Assembly (NCBI GenBank): GCA_964441735.1
Contig: CAYTVB010000006.1
Coordinates: forward strand, 12,430-76,429
Source: JASMTM01 sp964441735
GTDB lineage: Bacteria; Thermotogota; Thermotogae; Petrotogales; Kosmotogaceae
Length of the DNA: 64,000 nt
Reading direction: 5' to 3'
Below are positions 1 to 6,660 of this stretch, piece by piece; positions within the stretch are counted from its first letter, which is position 1; each line of letters starts with the position of its first letter. The notes beneath the pieces were generated by a model. The model saw only the letters and a program-made list of their open reading frames with translations, ran no database searches and was not told the DNA's origin. Position numbers and translations under genes: made by a program.

Positions 1-48
1 CTTCAGGCTATACTGTCGAAATACAAAAATTTCTTGATTGAATGGCAA

Positions 49-1155
49 TCATTGTTCGTCTGTTAACAATCTCTCAAGCGCACTGCTTGCCTTTTCTCTA
101 ATAATTTTTTTATCACAATAAAGTGAATGCTTCATATCATCTTCCAATTCACTTTTTACCAATCCCGACCTTGTCAACTGATTTATATGGACATGAACTT
201 CTCTGGTTGTTAACTTCAGTTTCTTTGCAAGTTTGGTTACAGTTGTTTTCCCTTTAAACAGTTCTCTCAAAATTCTTATCCGTTCAGGGTGTCCCATCGC
301 TTCAAACACCTGTGCACAGCTCTCTGTTTCGGATTCTTCGATATCCATAAATTCCATTCTGTCATAACCAATAACAAAGGCATGCCCTTTTTTATCCAGT
401 TGCAACGTAGCGCTCGCTGCCATAATTCCAAGATAATACGAAGCACCAAGGTAAATTGTTTCATTTTTAACTTTTTCTGATGAACTTAAAGATAACTTTT
501 CTACCGCTGTTTTTGCATCCGTCGGTACTCTTCGCTTCAATTCTTCGAGTTTTTCTTCGTTGTTCTGTTTAATGTTATCCTCCAGATCGGCAAAGACATT
601 CTCGTAGAACCATTCAAGACAAGAAATATAGTCTTCCTTCATTTGTTCCGGGTCATCGAAGAAATCAAGTAGATTTGCTTTTTCTGATGCAGAGTGAATA
701 GTTTTTTCTGTGATAAAGATGAGGGTTTCCTTTTCATCTGATGTTAGTCGATTCACAAGTCTATCCAAAGATGCGGGATCCTTTTCATCCATCTCTGCTC
801 CAAAACCGCTGTAAAGAAAGTACTTCAAAATATCCTTTGCAGGTATCTTTTTCATGAAATCGATAAATTCTCTTGCTGTTTTTAGTTCGTTATTTTCTAT
901 GTATATCATGCAGGAAGCACCAAAAAATGTTTCGCAATTGAAAAATCTGTTTATCAAAGCTTTTATCCAGTCAGGCAAATTTTGCCTTTGTTCCTTTACC
1001 CACAGTTCCAGTTCATCATCAGGATGCAATTTTCCTTTGTATTTAGGGTAGGTATAGGTTTTGTTAAACAATTCATGACAATTGATCCTGGCCATGCTGA
1101 ATAAAAGATCATAAGCGGTTGAAGAAGTAAATTTCAATTTGTTATCAGAATTCAT
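49..1155 (-). CDS. Large ArsR-type winged-helix regulator (368 aa)
   Basis: This is a probable DNA-binding transcription regulator. The C-terminal 100 or so residues read as an ArsR-type winged helix: the GHPERIRILREL helix, then a TVTKLAKKLKLTTREVHVHI recognition region and LTRSGLVKSE before the wing. The first 270 residues are mostly helical and acidic, and I do not recognise them; typical ArsR proteins are only about 100 residues, so this part is probably a ligand-sensing or dimerisation domain. I placed the start at 1155 rather than at an upstream in-frame ATG (1212) because a strong GGAGGGAGGG ribosome site lies just before 1155. It is divergent from the pilin genes and could regulate them, but that is inference. 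Confidence 0.8.
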   Translation of the reverse strand: MNSDNKLKFTSSTAYDLLFSMARINCHELFNKTYTYPKYKGKLHPDDELELWVKEQRQNLPDWIKALINRFFNCETFFGASCMIYIENNELKTAREFIDFMKKIPAKDILKYFLYSGFGAEMDEKDPASLDRLVNRLTSDEKETLIFITEKTIHSASEKANLLDFFDDPEQMKEDYISCLEWFYENVFADLEDNIKQNNEEKLEELKRRVPTDAKTAVEKLSLSSSEKVKNETIYLGASYYLGIMAASATLQLDKKGHAFVIGYDRMEFMDIEESETESCAQVFEAMGHPERIRILRELFKGKTTVTKLAKKLKLTTREVHVHINQLTRSGLVKSELEDDMKHSLYCDKKIIREKASSALERLLTDEQ

Positions 1156-1183
1156 AAAATCCCTCCCTCCGGGTTCTTGTTTG

Positions 1184-1192
1184 ATTTTACCA
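1184..1192 (-). promoter_or_regulatory. Extended -10 promoter of the ArsR-type gene
   Basis: Reading the minus strand gives TGGTAAAAT, that is, a TGN extension directly before a TAAAAT -10 hexamer. It lies about 30 nt before the chosen start, leaving a short leader that holds the ribosome site. I see no good -35. Confidence 0.45.
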
Positions 1193-1285
1193 TTTTCTGG
1201 TATACTAATCACATATATCGATTTTGTTATTTTTTATATTTATTTTTGTTGAGCTTTATATTTTTGATATTTTCCGGGGGCAGTA

Positions 1286-1777
1286 ATGAAAAATAAGGGT
1301 TTTTCTCTGGTTGAATTACTTATCGTTCTTTCAGTTATGGCAGCGCTAATCGCTGTGATGATTCCCATAGGAATGAATGCAATACGTAAATCAAAAGCTG
1401 TAAAGGTCGCAAGAAACCTTAAAAGTCTTGCTGAAACTGCTCAGAACATAATAATGATTGACGGGCTGAAAAATATTGAGAAAACTCAAGACATTTATAA
1501 TTATATTAACAACAGGACAGAAGATTATAAGCTAAGAATTTTCGATACAGGTTCAGGAACTATTTACGTATGTTCAATATATACCGGAACAGATGTTAGC
1601 ACAAAAACAGTCTGTGAAATCCTACCAGATATTAAGTATGCAAACGAAGAATATAAGATTATTTCTGACTCAAGAGGTTACTTTTATATGGGTCAATTAT
1701 CATATACTAGGACAGATAATCCAGCTATAGCGCCATTAGATAGTCTTTATTATTCAATAATAATAACATCATATTGA
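1286..1777 (+). CDS. Type IV pilin-like protein (prepilin, 163 aa)
   Basis: This is a prepilin with a class III signal. The N-terminus MKNKG|FSLVELLIVL has the prepilin-peptidase site after Gly5, Phe at +1 and the conserved Glu at +5, followed by a hydrophobic helix to about residue 30. The body of about 130 residues contains two cysteines (96 and 110) that could form the disulfide loop seen in many pilin C-terminal regions. The protein would be processed and assembled at the inner membrane. No pilus assembly ATPase, platform protein or prepilin peptidase lies nearby. The N-terminal 50 residues closely resemble those of the next gene, while the rest differs, so the two are diverged paralogues. 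The ribosome site is a G-rich stretch (CCGGGGGCAG) just before the ATG. Confidence 0.85.
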   Translation: MKNKGFSLVELLIVLSVMAALIAVMIPIGMNAIRKSKAVKVARNLKSLAETAQNIIMIDGLKNIEKTQDIYNYINNRTEDYKLRIFDTGSGTIYVCSIYTGTDVSTKTVCEILPDIKYANEEYKIISDSRGYFYMGQLSYTRTDNPAIAPLDSLYYSIIITSY

Positions 1778-1968
1778 CTCCGGAAATTGAATTCACAATA
1801 AATAGGTTAAATGGAAATAGATTTCAATTTTTAGATTTTAGATTATTTTCAATAAAATTCGCAAAGGCTTTTATTAGTCTTTTAGAATATTATTAAATAT
1901 TTGATAGAAAACTGGCACAATATTGCATATATAAATATAGATACTAAACATCCTATAGGAGGGATAAT

Positions 1969-2394
1969 ATGATAAGAAGAAAAAAAGGTTTTTCACTGGT
2001 TGAGTTACTAATCGTTCTCGCAGTCATGGCCGCACTGATAGCAACAATAACACCTGTTGCATTAAATGCTATAAGGAAAGCAAGAGCGACAAAAGTTGCT
2101 CAAGATTTACAAGCTCTTGCCTCATCTTTTGAAAATTACGTATATGTAAATGATGCTGTACCTACCGCTTTTAGCCAGTTAGGCCGAGATATCGATGAAA
2201 GCGCATATGGTTTAGGATATACTTTAACCGATGGCTCATATCAAGTTACTGTTGGTGCAACGGGAAATGTTACTTTATCAGCAGTCCAAGATGTTTTAAG
2301 CTCTGCAACAGATAGTGCATCTGAAACAATAGATGATTTTGGTGAAAATATTACTAGTGGAATATTCTATAATTACGAGTTTCAAGTCTATTAA
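1969..2394 (+). CDS. Type IV pilin-like protein (prepilin, 141 aa)
   Basis: This is a second prepilin, with cleavage expected after Gly7 (MIRRKKG|FSLVELLIVL), Glu at +5, and a hydrophobic helix continuing to about residue 32. The mature body is short, rich in Ser, Thr, Ala and Asp, and has no cysteines, unlike its neighbour. Length and architecture fit a major pilin or pseudopilin of the short Thermotogota type. It has its own strong ribosome site (GGAGGGATAAT) after a 191-bp A+T-rich gap, and an intrinsic terminator immediately follows. It may therefore be expressed separately from, and more strongly than, the upstream pilin gene (inference). Confidence 0.85.
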   Translation: MIRRKKGFSLVELLIVLAVMAALIATITPVALNAIRKARATKVAQDLQALASSFENYVYVNDAVPTAFSQLGRDIDESAYGLGYTLTDGSYQVTVGATGNVTLSAVQDVLSSATDSASETIDDFGENITSGIFYNYEFQVY

Positions 2395-2411
2395 TCGACT
2401 CAATTAATAAC

Positions 2412-2439
2412 AAACCTCCCTTCGCGGGAGGTTTTTTTA
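2412..2439 (+). terminator. Intrinsic terminator after the pilin genes
   Basis: The stem AACCTCCC / GGGAGGTT encloses the loop TTCGC and is followed directly by seven T residues. It lies 18 nt after the stop of the second pilin gene. Confidence 0.9.
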
Positions 2440-2458
2440 TGTCAAAATGGTTTATAGG

Positions 2459-2467
2459 TGATATAAT
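2459..2467 (+). promoter_or_regulatory. Extended -10 promoter of the HDAC-family gene
   Basis: TGATATAAT combines a TG extension with a perfect TATAAT hexamer, 34 nt before the ATG. A weak -35 (ATGTCA, four of six matches) lies 17 bp upstream at 2439-2444. Confidence 0.6.
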
Positions 2468-2501
2468 GTGTCTAAAATAATTATGCAATGGAGGTCCTGC
2501 T

Positions 2502-3473
2502 ATGAAGTTTTTCTACGATGAACGACACAGACTTCACACACCAAAAAAGGAAATTGACAATGGCTACTGGATTGAGAATCCCGACAAACCTGAACGAATT
2601 GATTTTATCAAGGATAGGTTGGAGAATTCTCTGGGCGTTGAATTTGATAAACCACGAAAATACAGCTCCTCTCATGTTTATCTGGCCCATGATGTTGAAT
2701 ATGTCAAATGGTTGAAAGACAAATCAGAAAAGACAGCACCCGGACACGAGTATTTTCCCGAAGTATTCGGTTACGACAGGATTTTTGATACAGGAACACC
2801 CATCACAAACAGCTGTTACGATATAGGGCTTTCTTCAGTTTCAACTGCTCTTACAGCTACTGAAGAGGTATTGAAAGGAAGAGAAAAAGTTACATACGCA
2901 CTATGCAGACCACCGGGACATCACGCATCACAATCCTTTGGTGGTGGTTATTGTTATTTCAACAATGCTGCCATATCGGCAAAATTTTATCAAAAGCATA
3001 CTAAATCAAATGTTGCTATTATTGATATAGACGTTCATCATGGAAATGGCACCCAGGATATTTTCTATCGTGATCCAACGGTGTTATTTGTTTCCATTCA
3101 CGGAACCCCCGAGCTTTTCTACCCGTGGATAAGCGGTTTTGAATGGGAGATAGGTGAAGATGAAGGAAAGGGATATAATTTTAACTTCCCCCTACCCGGT
3201 AAAACAACTGGAGAAACCTATATGAAAACACTTGAAAAGGCGTACGAAGAGATAGATGATTATTCTCCATCAGCTCTGTTCGTTTCACTGGGACTGGATA
3301 TCCACAAGGATGATCCCTACAATATTTTCAGCCTTACAGATGACGATCTTTACGCGATTGGCAAATTCTTTGACAATCTGAATCTACCAATGATTTTGAT
3401 ACAGGAAGGTGGTTATAACCCTCAATCCAACGCAACCGCCGCTGAATCATTTATGAAGGCTATTATTAAGTAG
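2502..3473 (+). CDS. Acetylpolyamine amidohydrolase-type HDAC protein (323 aa)
   Basis: This is a zinc-dependent deacetylase of the histone-deacetylase superfamily, probably acting on acetylated polyamines in the cytoplasm. The tandem catalytic histidines are His140 and His141 (RPPGHHA), the zinc ligands are Asp177 and His179 (DIDVHHGNGTQD) and Asp266 (SLGLDIHKDDP), and the transition-state tyrosine is Tyr305 (QEGGY). The order LCRPPGHHA, GGYCYFNNAA, DVHHGNGTQDIFY resembles Mycoplana acetylpolyamine amidohydrolase more than AcuC-type proteins, and the length fits that family. Thermophiles use long and branched polyamines, so recycling of acetylated forms is plausible. An acetoin-utilisation-type deacetylase is the alternative. 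The ribosome site is GGAGGTCCTGCT. Confidence 0.85.
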   Translation: MKFFYDERHRLHTPKKEIDNGYWIENPDKPERIDFIKDRLENSLGVEFDKPRKYSSSHVYLAHDVEYVKWLKDKSEKTAPGHEYFPEVFGYDRIFDTGTPITNSCYDIGLSSVSTALTATEEVLKGREKVTYALCRPPGHHASQSFGGGYCYFNNAAISAKFYQKHTKSNVAIIDIDVHHGNGTQDIFYRDPTVLFVSIHGTPELFYPWISGFEWEIGEDEGKGYNFNFPLPGKTTGETYMKTLEKAYEEIDDYSPSALFVSLGLDIHKDDPYNIFSLTDDDLYAIGKFFDNLNLPMILIQEGGYNPQSNATAAESFMKAIIK

Positions 3474-3487
3474 TTCAAAAATTTTTT

Positions 3488-3515
3488 TTGAAAAATAGAA
3501 AAAATATATTACAAT
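3488..3515 (+). promoter_or_regulatory. Promoter of the lysophospholipase-like gene
   Basis: The -35 is TTGAAA (3488-3493) and the -10 is TACAAT (3510-3515), with a 16-bp spacer, about 50 nt before the ATG. Confidence 0.5.
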
Positions 3516-3517
3516 AC

Positions 3518-3539
3518 ATGTAACTAAAAATTGTTACAT
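3518..3539 (+). promoter_or_regulatory. Perfect inverted repeat, candidate operator
   Basis: ATGTAAC and GTTACAT are perfect 7-bp arms (3518-3524 and 3533-3539) around an 8-bp A+T spacer. The repeat starts 3 bp after the -10 and covers the likely transcription start. A bound repressor would block initiation. The regulator is unknown. Confidence 0.5.
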
Positions 3540-3564
3540 CTTTCTATGTTTATGGAGGAAAATT

Positions 3565-4362
3565 ATGACCAAGTACATTCGAAAGTGGACATCTGAAGGA
3601 GAGAAAAAAGGATGTGTGATCGTTATTCATGGACTCGGTGAGCATTCCGGACGATATGGGAACCTTGCCCAATTCTTAAATGATAAAGGTTTTCAGGTAT
3701 ATTCCATGGACCTTTCCGGTCATGGAGATGATGAGGGTAAGAGAGGACATGTAAAGAAATTTGATGAATTTTTCCAAACATGTGAAAAAATGATCCGCAC
3801 AGCCAAAACGGAAAATCCAGAGTTGCCTGTTTTCCTTTTCGGTCACAGTCTTGGTGGATTGATAGGCCTGAGATACCTCGAAAAAAATGGTGAAACTTTT
3901 AATGCTGCCGCTGTTAGCGCTCCCGCGCTTCAGGATTTCAAAAAGCAGCTTGGGATTTTATTTTACATCATCAAACCCCTTGTTTTTTTGTTCCCCTGGA
4001 TGACAATGGGTAACAGAATTAATCCTGAAGACCTTTCCAGCAATCCTGACGCTGTAAAAAGTTATAGAGAAGATCCCAGGGTTCACGATCGCATTTCATT
4101 AAAGCTTTTTTCTGAAATGAACAGAAATATTATTGAAGCCTGGAAAGAGCTTAACAGTATAGATTCACCGGTCCTATTCTTATACGGTAAAGAAGATAAC
4201 GTGATTTCTACTAAAGCCATTGACGAATTTCATAATAATCTAAACATCGAAGATAAGAAACTTGTTTCCTTTGAAAAGGGCAAACATGAACTATTCGAAG
4301 ATAAGAACAATAAGGAAGCATTCTTCAAAGAGATTTCTGACTTTTTTACAGCCCATCTTTGA
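3565..4362 (+). CDS. Alpha/beta hydrolase, lysophospholipase/monoglyceride lipase type (265 aa)
   Basis: This is a serine hydrolase of the alpha/beta fold, probably acting on monoacylglycerols or lysophospholipids. The oxyanion region is VIHGLGEHSGRY, the nucleophile is Ser95 in GHSLGG, the acid is Asp211 (LYGKEDNVI) and the catalytic base is His241 (GKHELFED). A hydrophobic cap segment lies around residues 130-150 (ILFYIIKPLVFLFPW). There is no signal peptide, so it is cytoplasmic or membrane-associated. The reading frame overlaps the convergent ribF gene by 17 bp at the 3' ends. A promoter and a candidate operator precede it. The exact substrate cannot be read from the sequence. Confidence 0.85.
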   Translation: MTKYIRKWTSEGEKKGCVIVIHGLGEHSGRYGNLAQFLNDKGFQVYSMDLSGHGDDEGKRGHVKKFDEFFQTCEKMIRTAKTENPELPVFLFGHSLGGLIGLRYLEKNGETFNAAAVSAPALQDFKKQLGILFYIIKPLVFLFPWMTMGNRINPEDLSSNPDAVKSYREDPRVHDRISLKLFSEMNRNIIEAWKELNSIDSPVLFLYGKEDNVISTKAIDEFHNNLNIEDKKLVSFEKGKHELFEDKNNKEAFFKEISDFFTAHL

Positions 4363-5245
4363 TTTTTCCTTGAGGACTCATAATCCAACTTCTGGCAATT
4401 TTTTCGTCTCTCTTAATTTCTTTAACGAGTCTTTCAACAGAATCAAACTTCAATTCCGGTCTGAGGAATCTGTGGAATTTTATTGAAAGTTGTCTTTCAT
4501 ACAAAGAACCAGAAAAATTAAGAAAATAAACCTCGTACTTCATCTTTTCTGAATAATTTATGGTTGGTCTGTAACCGGCATTCATTAAACCATAATATCT
4601 TACACCATCAATACAAGAACTGACAATGTAAACACCCGGTTTTGGGTTAACCAGATTACCTTCACCTCTTTTTATGTTGGCTGTTGGAAATCCAAGAACA
4701 TTACCAAGATTTTTATCTCTGTACACCCTTCCATAAATTTTGTAATTATCTCCAAGAAGACTGTTTGTTAGTTCCACTTCACCTCTGGATATAGTTTCTC
4801 TTATCCAGCTACTGCTTACCCTCTTACCGTCATATTTAACACCCTGTATCACTTTCAATTTGACGGAATGTCTTTTTGAAAGCATCTTAAGGGTTTCAAT
4901 ATCTCCTGCTGCATTTCGACCGAAGGTAAAATCATCACCAACAACGACTGCTTTTACTCCCTTTTCCAGAAGCAGCTTGAAAAAAACTTCAGGTGATAAA
5001 TCTTTTATTTCCTTTAAATCAAGTATCTGAACATCTTCAATTCCGGTTGATTTTATAAGTTCTATACGTTGTGAGATGGGATATATAAGTCCCGGGAAAT
5101 TTTCAAAGAAATAACCCCAGGGATAATTTATTGTTAATGCCTTGCTGACAAAACCTTCCTTTTTGACAATTTGAGCCGTCTCATTCATAATTTTACGGTG
5201 TCCTATATGTACACCGTCAAAGTTTCCTATACACGAAACAAACAT
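4346..5245 (-). CDS. ribF: Bifunctional riboflavin kinase / FAD synthetase
   Basis: This cytoplasmic enzyme phosphorylates riboflavin to FMN and adenylylates FMN to FAD. The N-terminal nucleotidyltransferase domain (about residues 1-155) opens with GNFDGVHIGHRKI. The C-terminal flavokinase domain (about 165-290) carries GRVYRDKNLGNVLGFPTANI and the PKPGVY segment. At 299 aa it is the usual two-domain length. Its ATG overlaps the truB stop by one base (TAATG), so translation is probably coupled. It is the last gene of rbfA-truB-ribF, an order I recall from Thermotoga. Its 3' end overlaps the convergent hydrolase gene by 17 bp. Confidence 0.95.
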   Translation of the reverse strand: MFVSCIGNFDGVHIGHRKIMNETAQIVKKEGFVSKALTINYPWGYFFENFPGLIYPISQRIELIKSTGIEDVQILDLKEIKDLSPEVFFKLLLEKGVKAVVVGDDFTFGRNAAGDIETLKMLSKRHSVKLKVIQGVKYDGKRVSSSWIRETISRGEVELTNSLLGDNYKIYGRVYRDKNLGNVLGFPTANIKRGEGNLVNPKPGVYIVSSCIDGVRYYGLMNAGYRPTINYSEKMKYEVYFLNFSGSLYERQLSIKFHRFLRPELKFDSVERLVKEIKRDEKIARSWIMSPQGKIKDGL

Positions 5246-6180
5246 TAACTATCACCAATTACTTTTCTCAATTTTGCTATTCTTCTTCTTTCATTGTTTC
5301 TTATCAAGGTTTTGAGAAATTTTGAACTAACCTCTGATTCTGCTATTACAAGCAATTCATCTGAAGGTGATATTAGTCTTAACATGTTGTCTTTATTAAA
5401 ATGACCTTCAACACCCGCCACATCGTCAAGCCATATCTGTGAACCGTTTAAGACTTTTTTCGATGATTCTTCTGTTAAATACAATGCGGGAATAAACCTC
5501 ATGGCTTCAGCAGGTCGAATTACATCGTTATCTGAAATGTCCTCTGTTCTCTTCGAATTCTCAACACTAAATATTCCTATTCTTGTCCTTCTTAGATATA
5601 TTGCATGAGCCCCGCAACCAAGTTTGTACCCAATATCCATGACCAATGATCGTATGTATGTTCCAGAAGAAACGCCGACTGTAAAACTGGCAATTTTTTC
5701 ATCATTATCAAACTCAATATTTCTTATATGTTTTATCTCAACTTTTTTTGGAGGAAGGTTGATGATTTTTCCCTTCCTTGCAAGGTTATAAAGTCGCTCA
5801 CCTTTATATCTGCGAGCGGAGTACGCAGGTGGAACCTGCATGTATTCACCCAGAAAACTATTTATTGCATCCTTTACGTCATTTTCTGAGATATTTAAAG
5901 CGTCTCTCTTTTCCGCAATTTCTCCATCACTATCAAAACTATTTGTTATGATACCAAGTTTCATTTTTACTGTGTATTCTTTATCCAGATCTTTAAAATA
6001 CTCCAGCAGTCTGGTAGCTTTTCCTATTCCGAGGATTAACAGTCCACTTGCAAAGGGATCCAGTGTTCCTGAGTGCCCAACCCTTTCAATCTCAAATCTT
6101 TTTCTCAAAATGTCAACAACATCGTGCGAAGTAACTCCCGTATGTTTGTCTATAAACAGGAAACCTTTAGGATTCTTCAT
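5245..6180 (-). CDS. truB: tRNA pseudouridine-55 synthase TruB
   Basis: TruB isomerises U55 to pseudouridine in the T-loop of tRNAs. The catalytic aspartate is Asp41 in GHSGTLDPFASG, followed by the family's RLLEYFKDLDKEYTV segment and the VPPAYSARRYKG and SSGTYIRSLVMDIG motifs. A C-terminal PUA-like region ends the protein (311 aa, normal length). It starts inside the last 14 bp of rbfA and ends 1 bp into ribF, so the three genes form one operon with coupled translation. Confidence 0.95.
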   Translation of the reverse strand: MKNPKGFLFIDKHTGVTSHDVVDILRKRFEIERVGHSGTLDPFASGLLILGIGKATRLLEYFKDLDKEYTVKMKLGIITNSFDSDGEIAEKRDALNISENDVKDAINSFLGEYMQVPPAYSARRYKGERLYNLARKGKIINLPPKKVEIKHIRNIEFDNDEKIASFTVGVSSGTYIRSLVMDIGYKLGCGAHAIYLRRTRIGIFSVENSKRTEDISDNDVIRPAEAMRFIPALYLTEESSKKVLNGSQIWLDDVAGVEGHFNKDNMLRLISPSDELLVIAESEVSSKFLKTLIRNNERRRIAKLRKVIGDS

Positions 6181-6547
6181 TTTCCTCTCTTTCTTTTCTC
6201 TCCTCTTCTATTTGTTTCAAAAGTTGTGAAACTCTCATGCTCGCTTCCAGTCCAATGTCTTTTTTGAATCTTATCTCCGGTGCTTTAAACAGTCTAATAT
6301 TCTTCGCTATTGCAGTTCTAAAGTAACCCTTATTTTCTTTTAATCGTTCAACTATTTTCTCTTTGTGTTCTTCACTTCCAAGTGTGCTTACAAAAACATC
6401 TGCATAGCTCTTGTCTCCGGATAGTTTTACCCTTACAAAAGAAATTTCAACGGGATTGAGATCGTCATCTTTGTATTCTCTTAACGCCTGTGCCAGTACT
6501 TTTTTGATTTCCGATTCTAACATTTCTATTCTGTGTTCTGACGTCAT
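6167..6547 (-). CDS. rbfA: Ribosome-binding factor A
   Basis: RbfA is a small KH-fold protein that helps mature the 5' end of 16S rRNA in the 30S subunit. At 126 aa it has normal length. The N-terminal EHRIEMLESEIKKVLAQAL helix, the SFVRVKLSGDKSYADVFVS strand pair and the PEIRFKKD segment are typical. A lysine- and glutamate-rich tail ends the protein. A GGAGGTG ribosome site precedes the ATG, and a TATAAT promoter lies about 20 nt further upstream. It is the first gene of the operon with truB and ribF. Confidence 0.93.
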   Translation of the reverse strand: MTSEHRIEMLESEIKKVLAQALREYKDDDLNPVEISFVRVKLSGDKSYADVFVSTLGSEEHKEKIVERLKENKGYFRTAIAKNIRLFKAPEIRFKKDIGLEASMRVSQLLKQIEEERKEREENEES

Positions 6548-6566
6548 ATATTACACCTCCAGTAAT

Positions 6567-6595
6567 ATTATAACGTAACAAATTGATGCCGTCAT
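6567..6595 (-). promoter_or_regulatory. Promoter of rbfA-truB-ribF
   Basis: On the minus strand the -35 is ATGACG (6590-6595) and the -10 is a perfect TATAAT (6567-6572), with a 17-bp spacer, ending 20 nt before the rbfA start. Confidence 0.6.
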
Positions 6596-6620
6596 TTTAA
6601 GATGTACAGCAATATCACTA

Positions 6621-6629
6621 TGATAAAAT
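6621..6629 (+). promoter_or_regulatory. Extended -10 promoter of the hydantoinase operon
   Basis: TGATAAAAT (TGN plus TAAAAT) lies about 30 nt before the hyuA start. No convincing -35 is visible. The same nonamer occurs at the peptide transporter promoter and in the 24.78 kb palindrome. Confidence 0.5.
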
Positions 6630-6660
6630 TGTTTAAAGTTATTTATAAGGGGTGTATTCT

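Noticed and set aside
1913..1927. Sigma-54-like TGGCAC...TTGCA before the second pilin gene, tempting because pilin genes in Pseudomonas use sigma-54.
   Set aside because: The spacing between GG and GC is 9 rather than 10 bases, which normally abolishes sigma-54 use, and as far as I recall Thermotogota lack RpoN.
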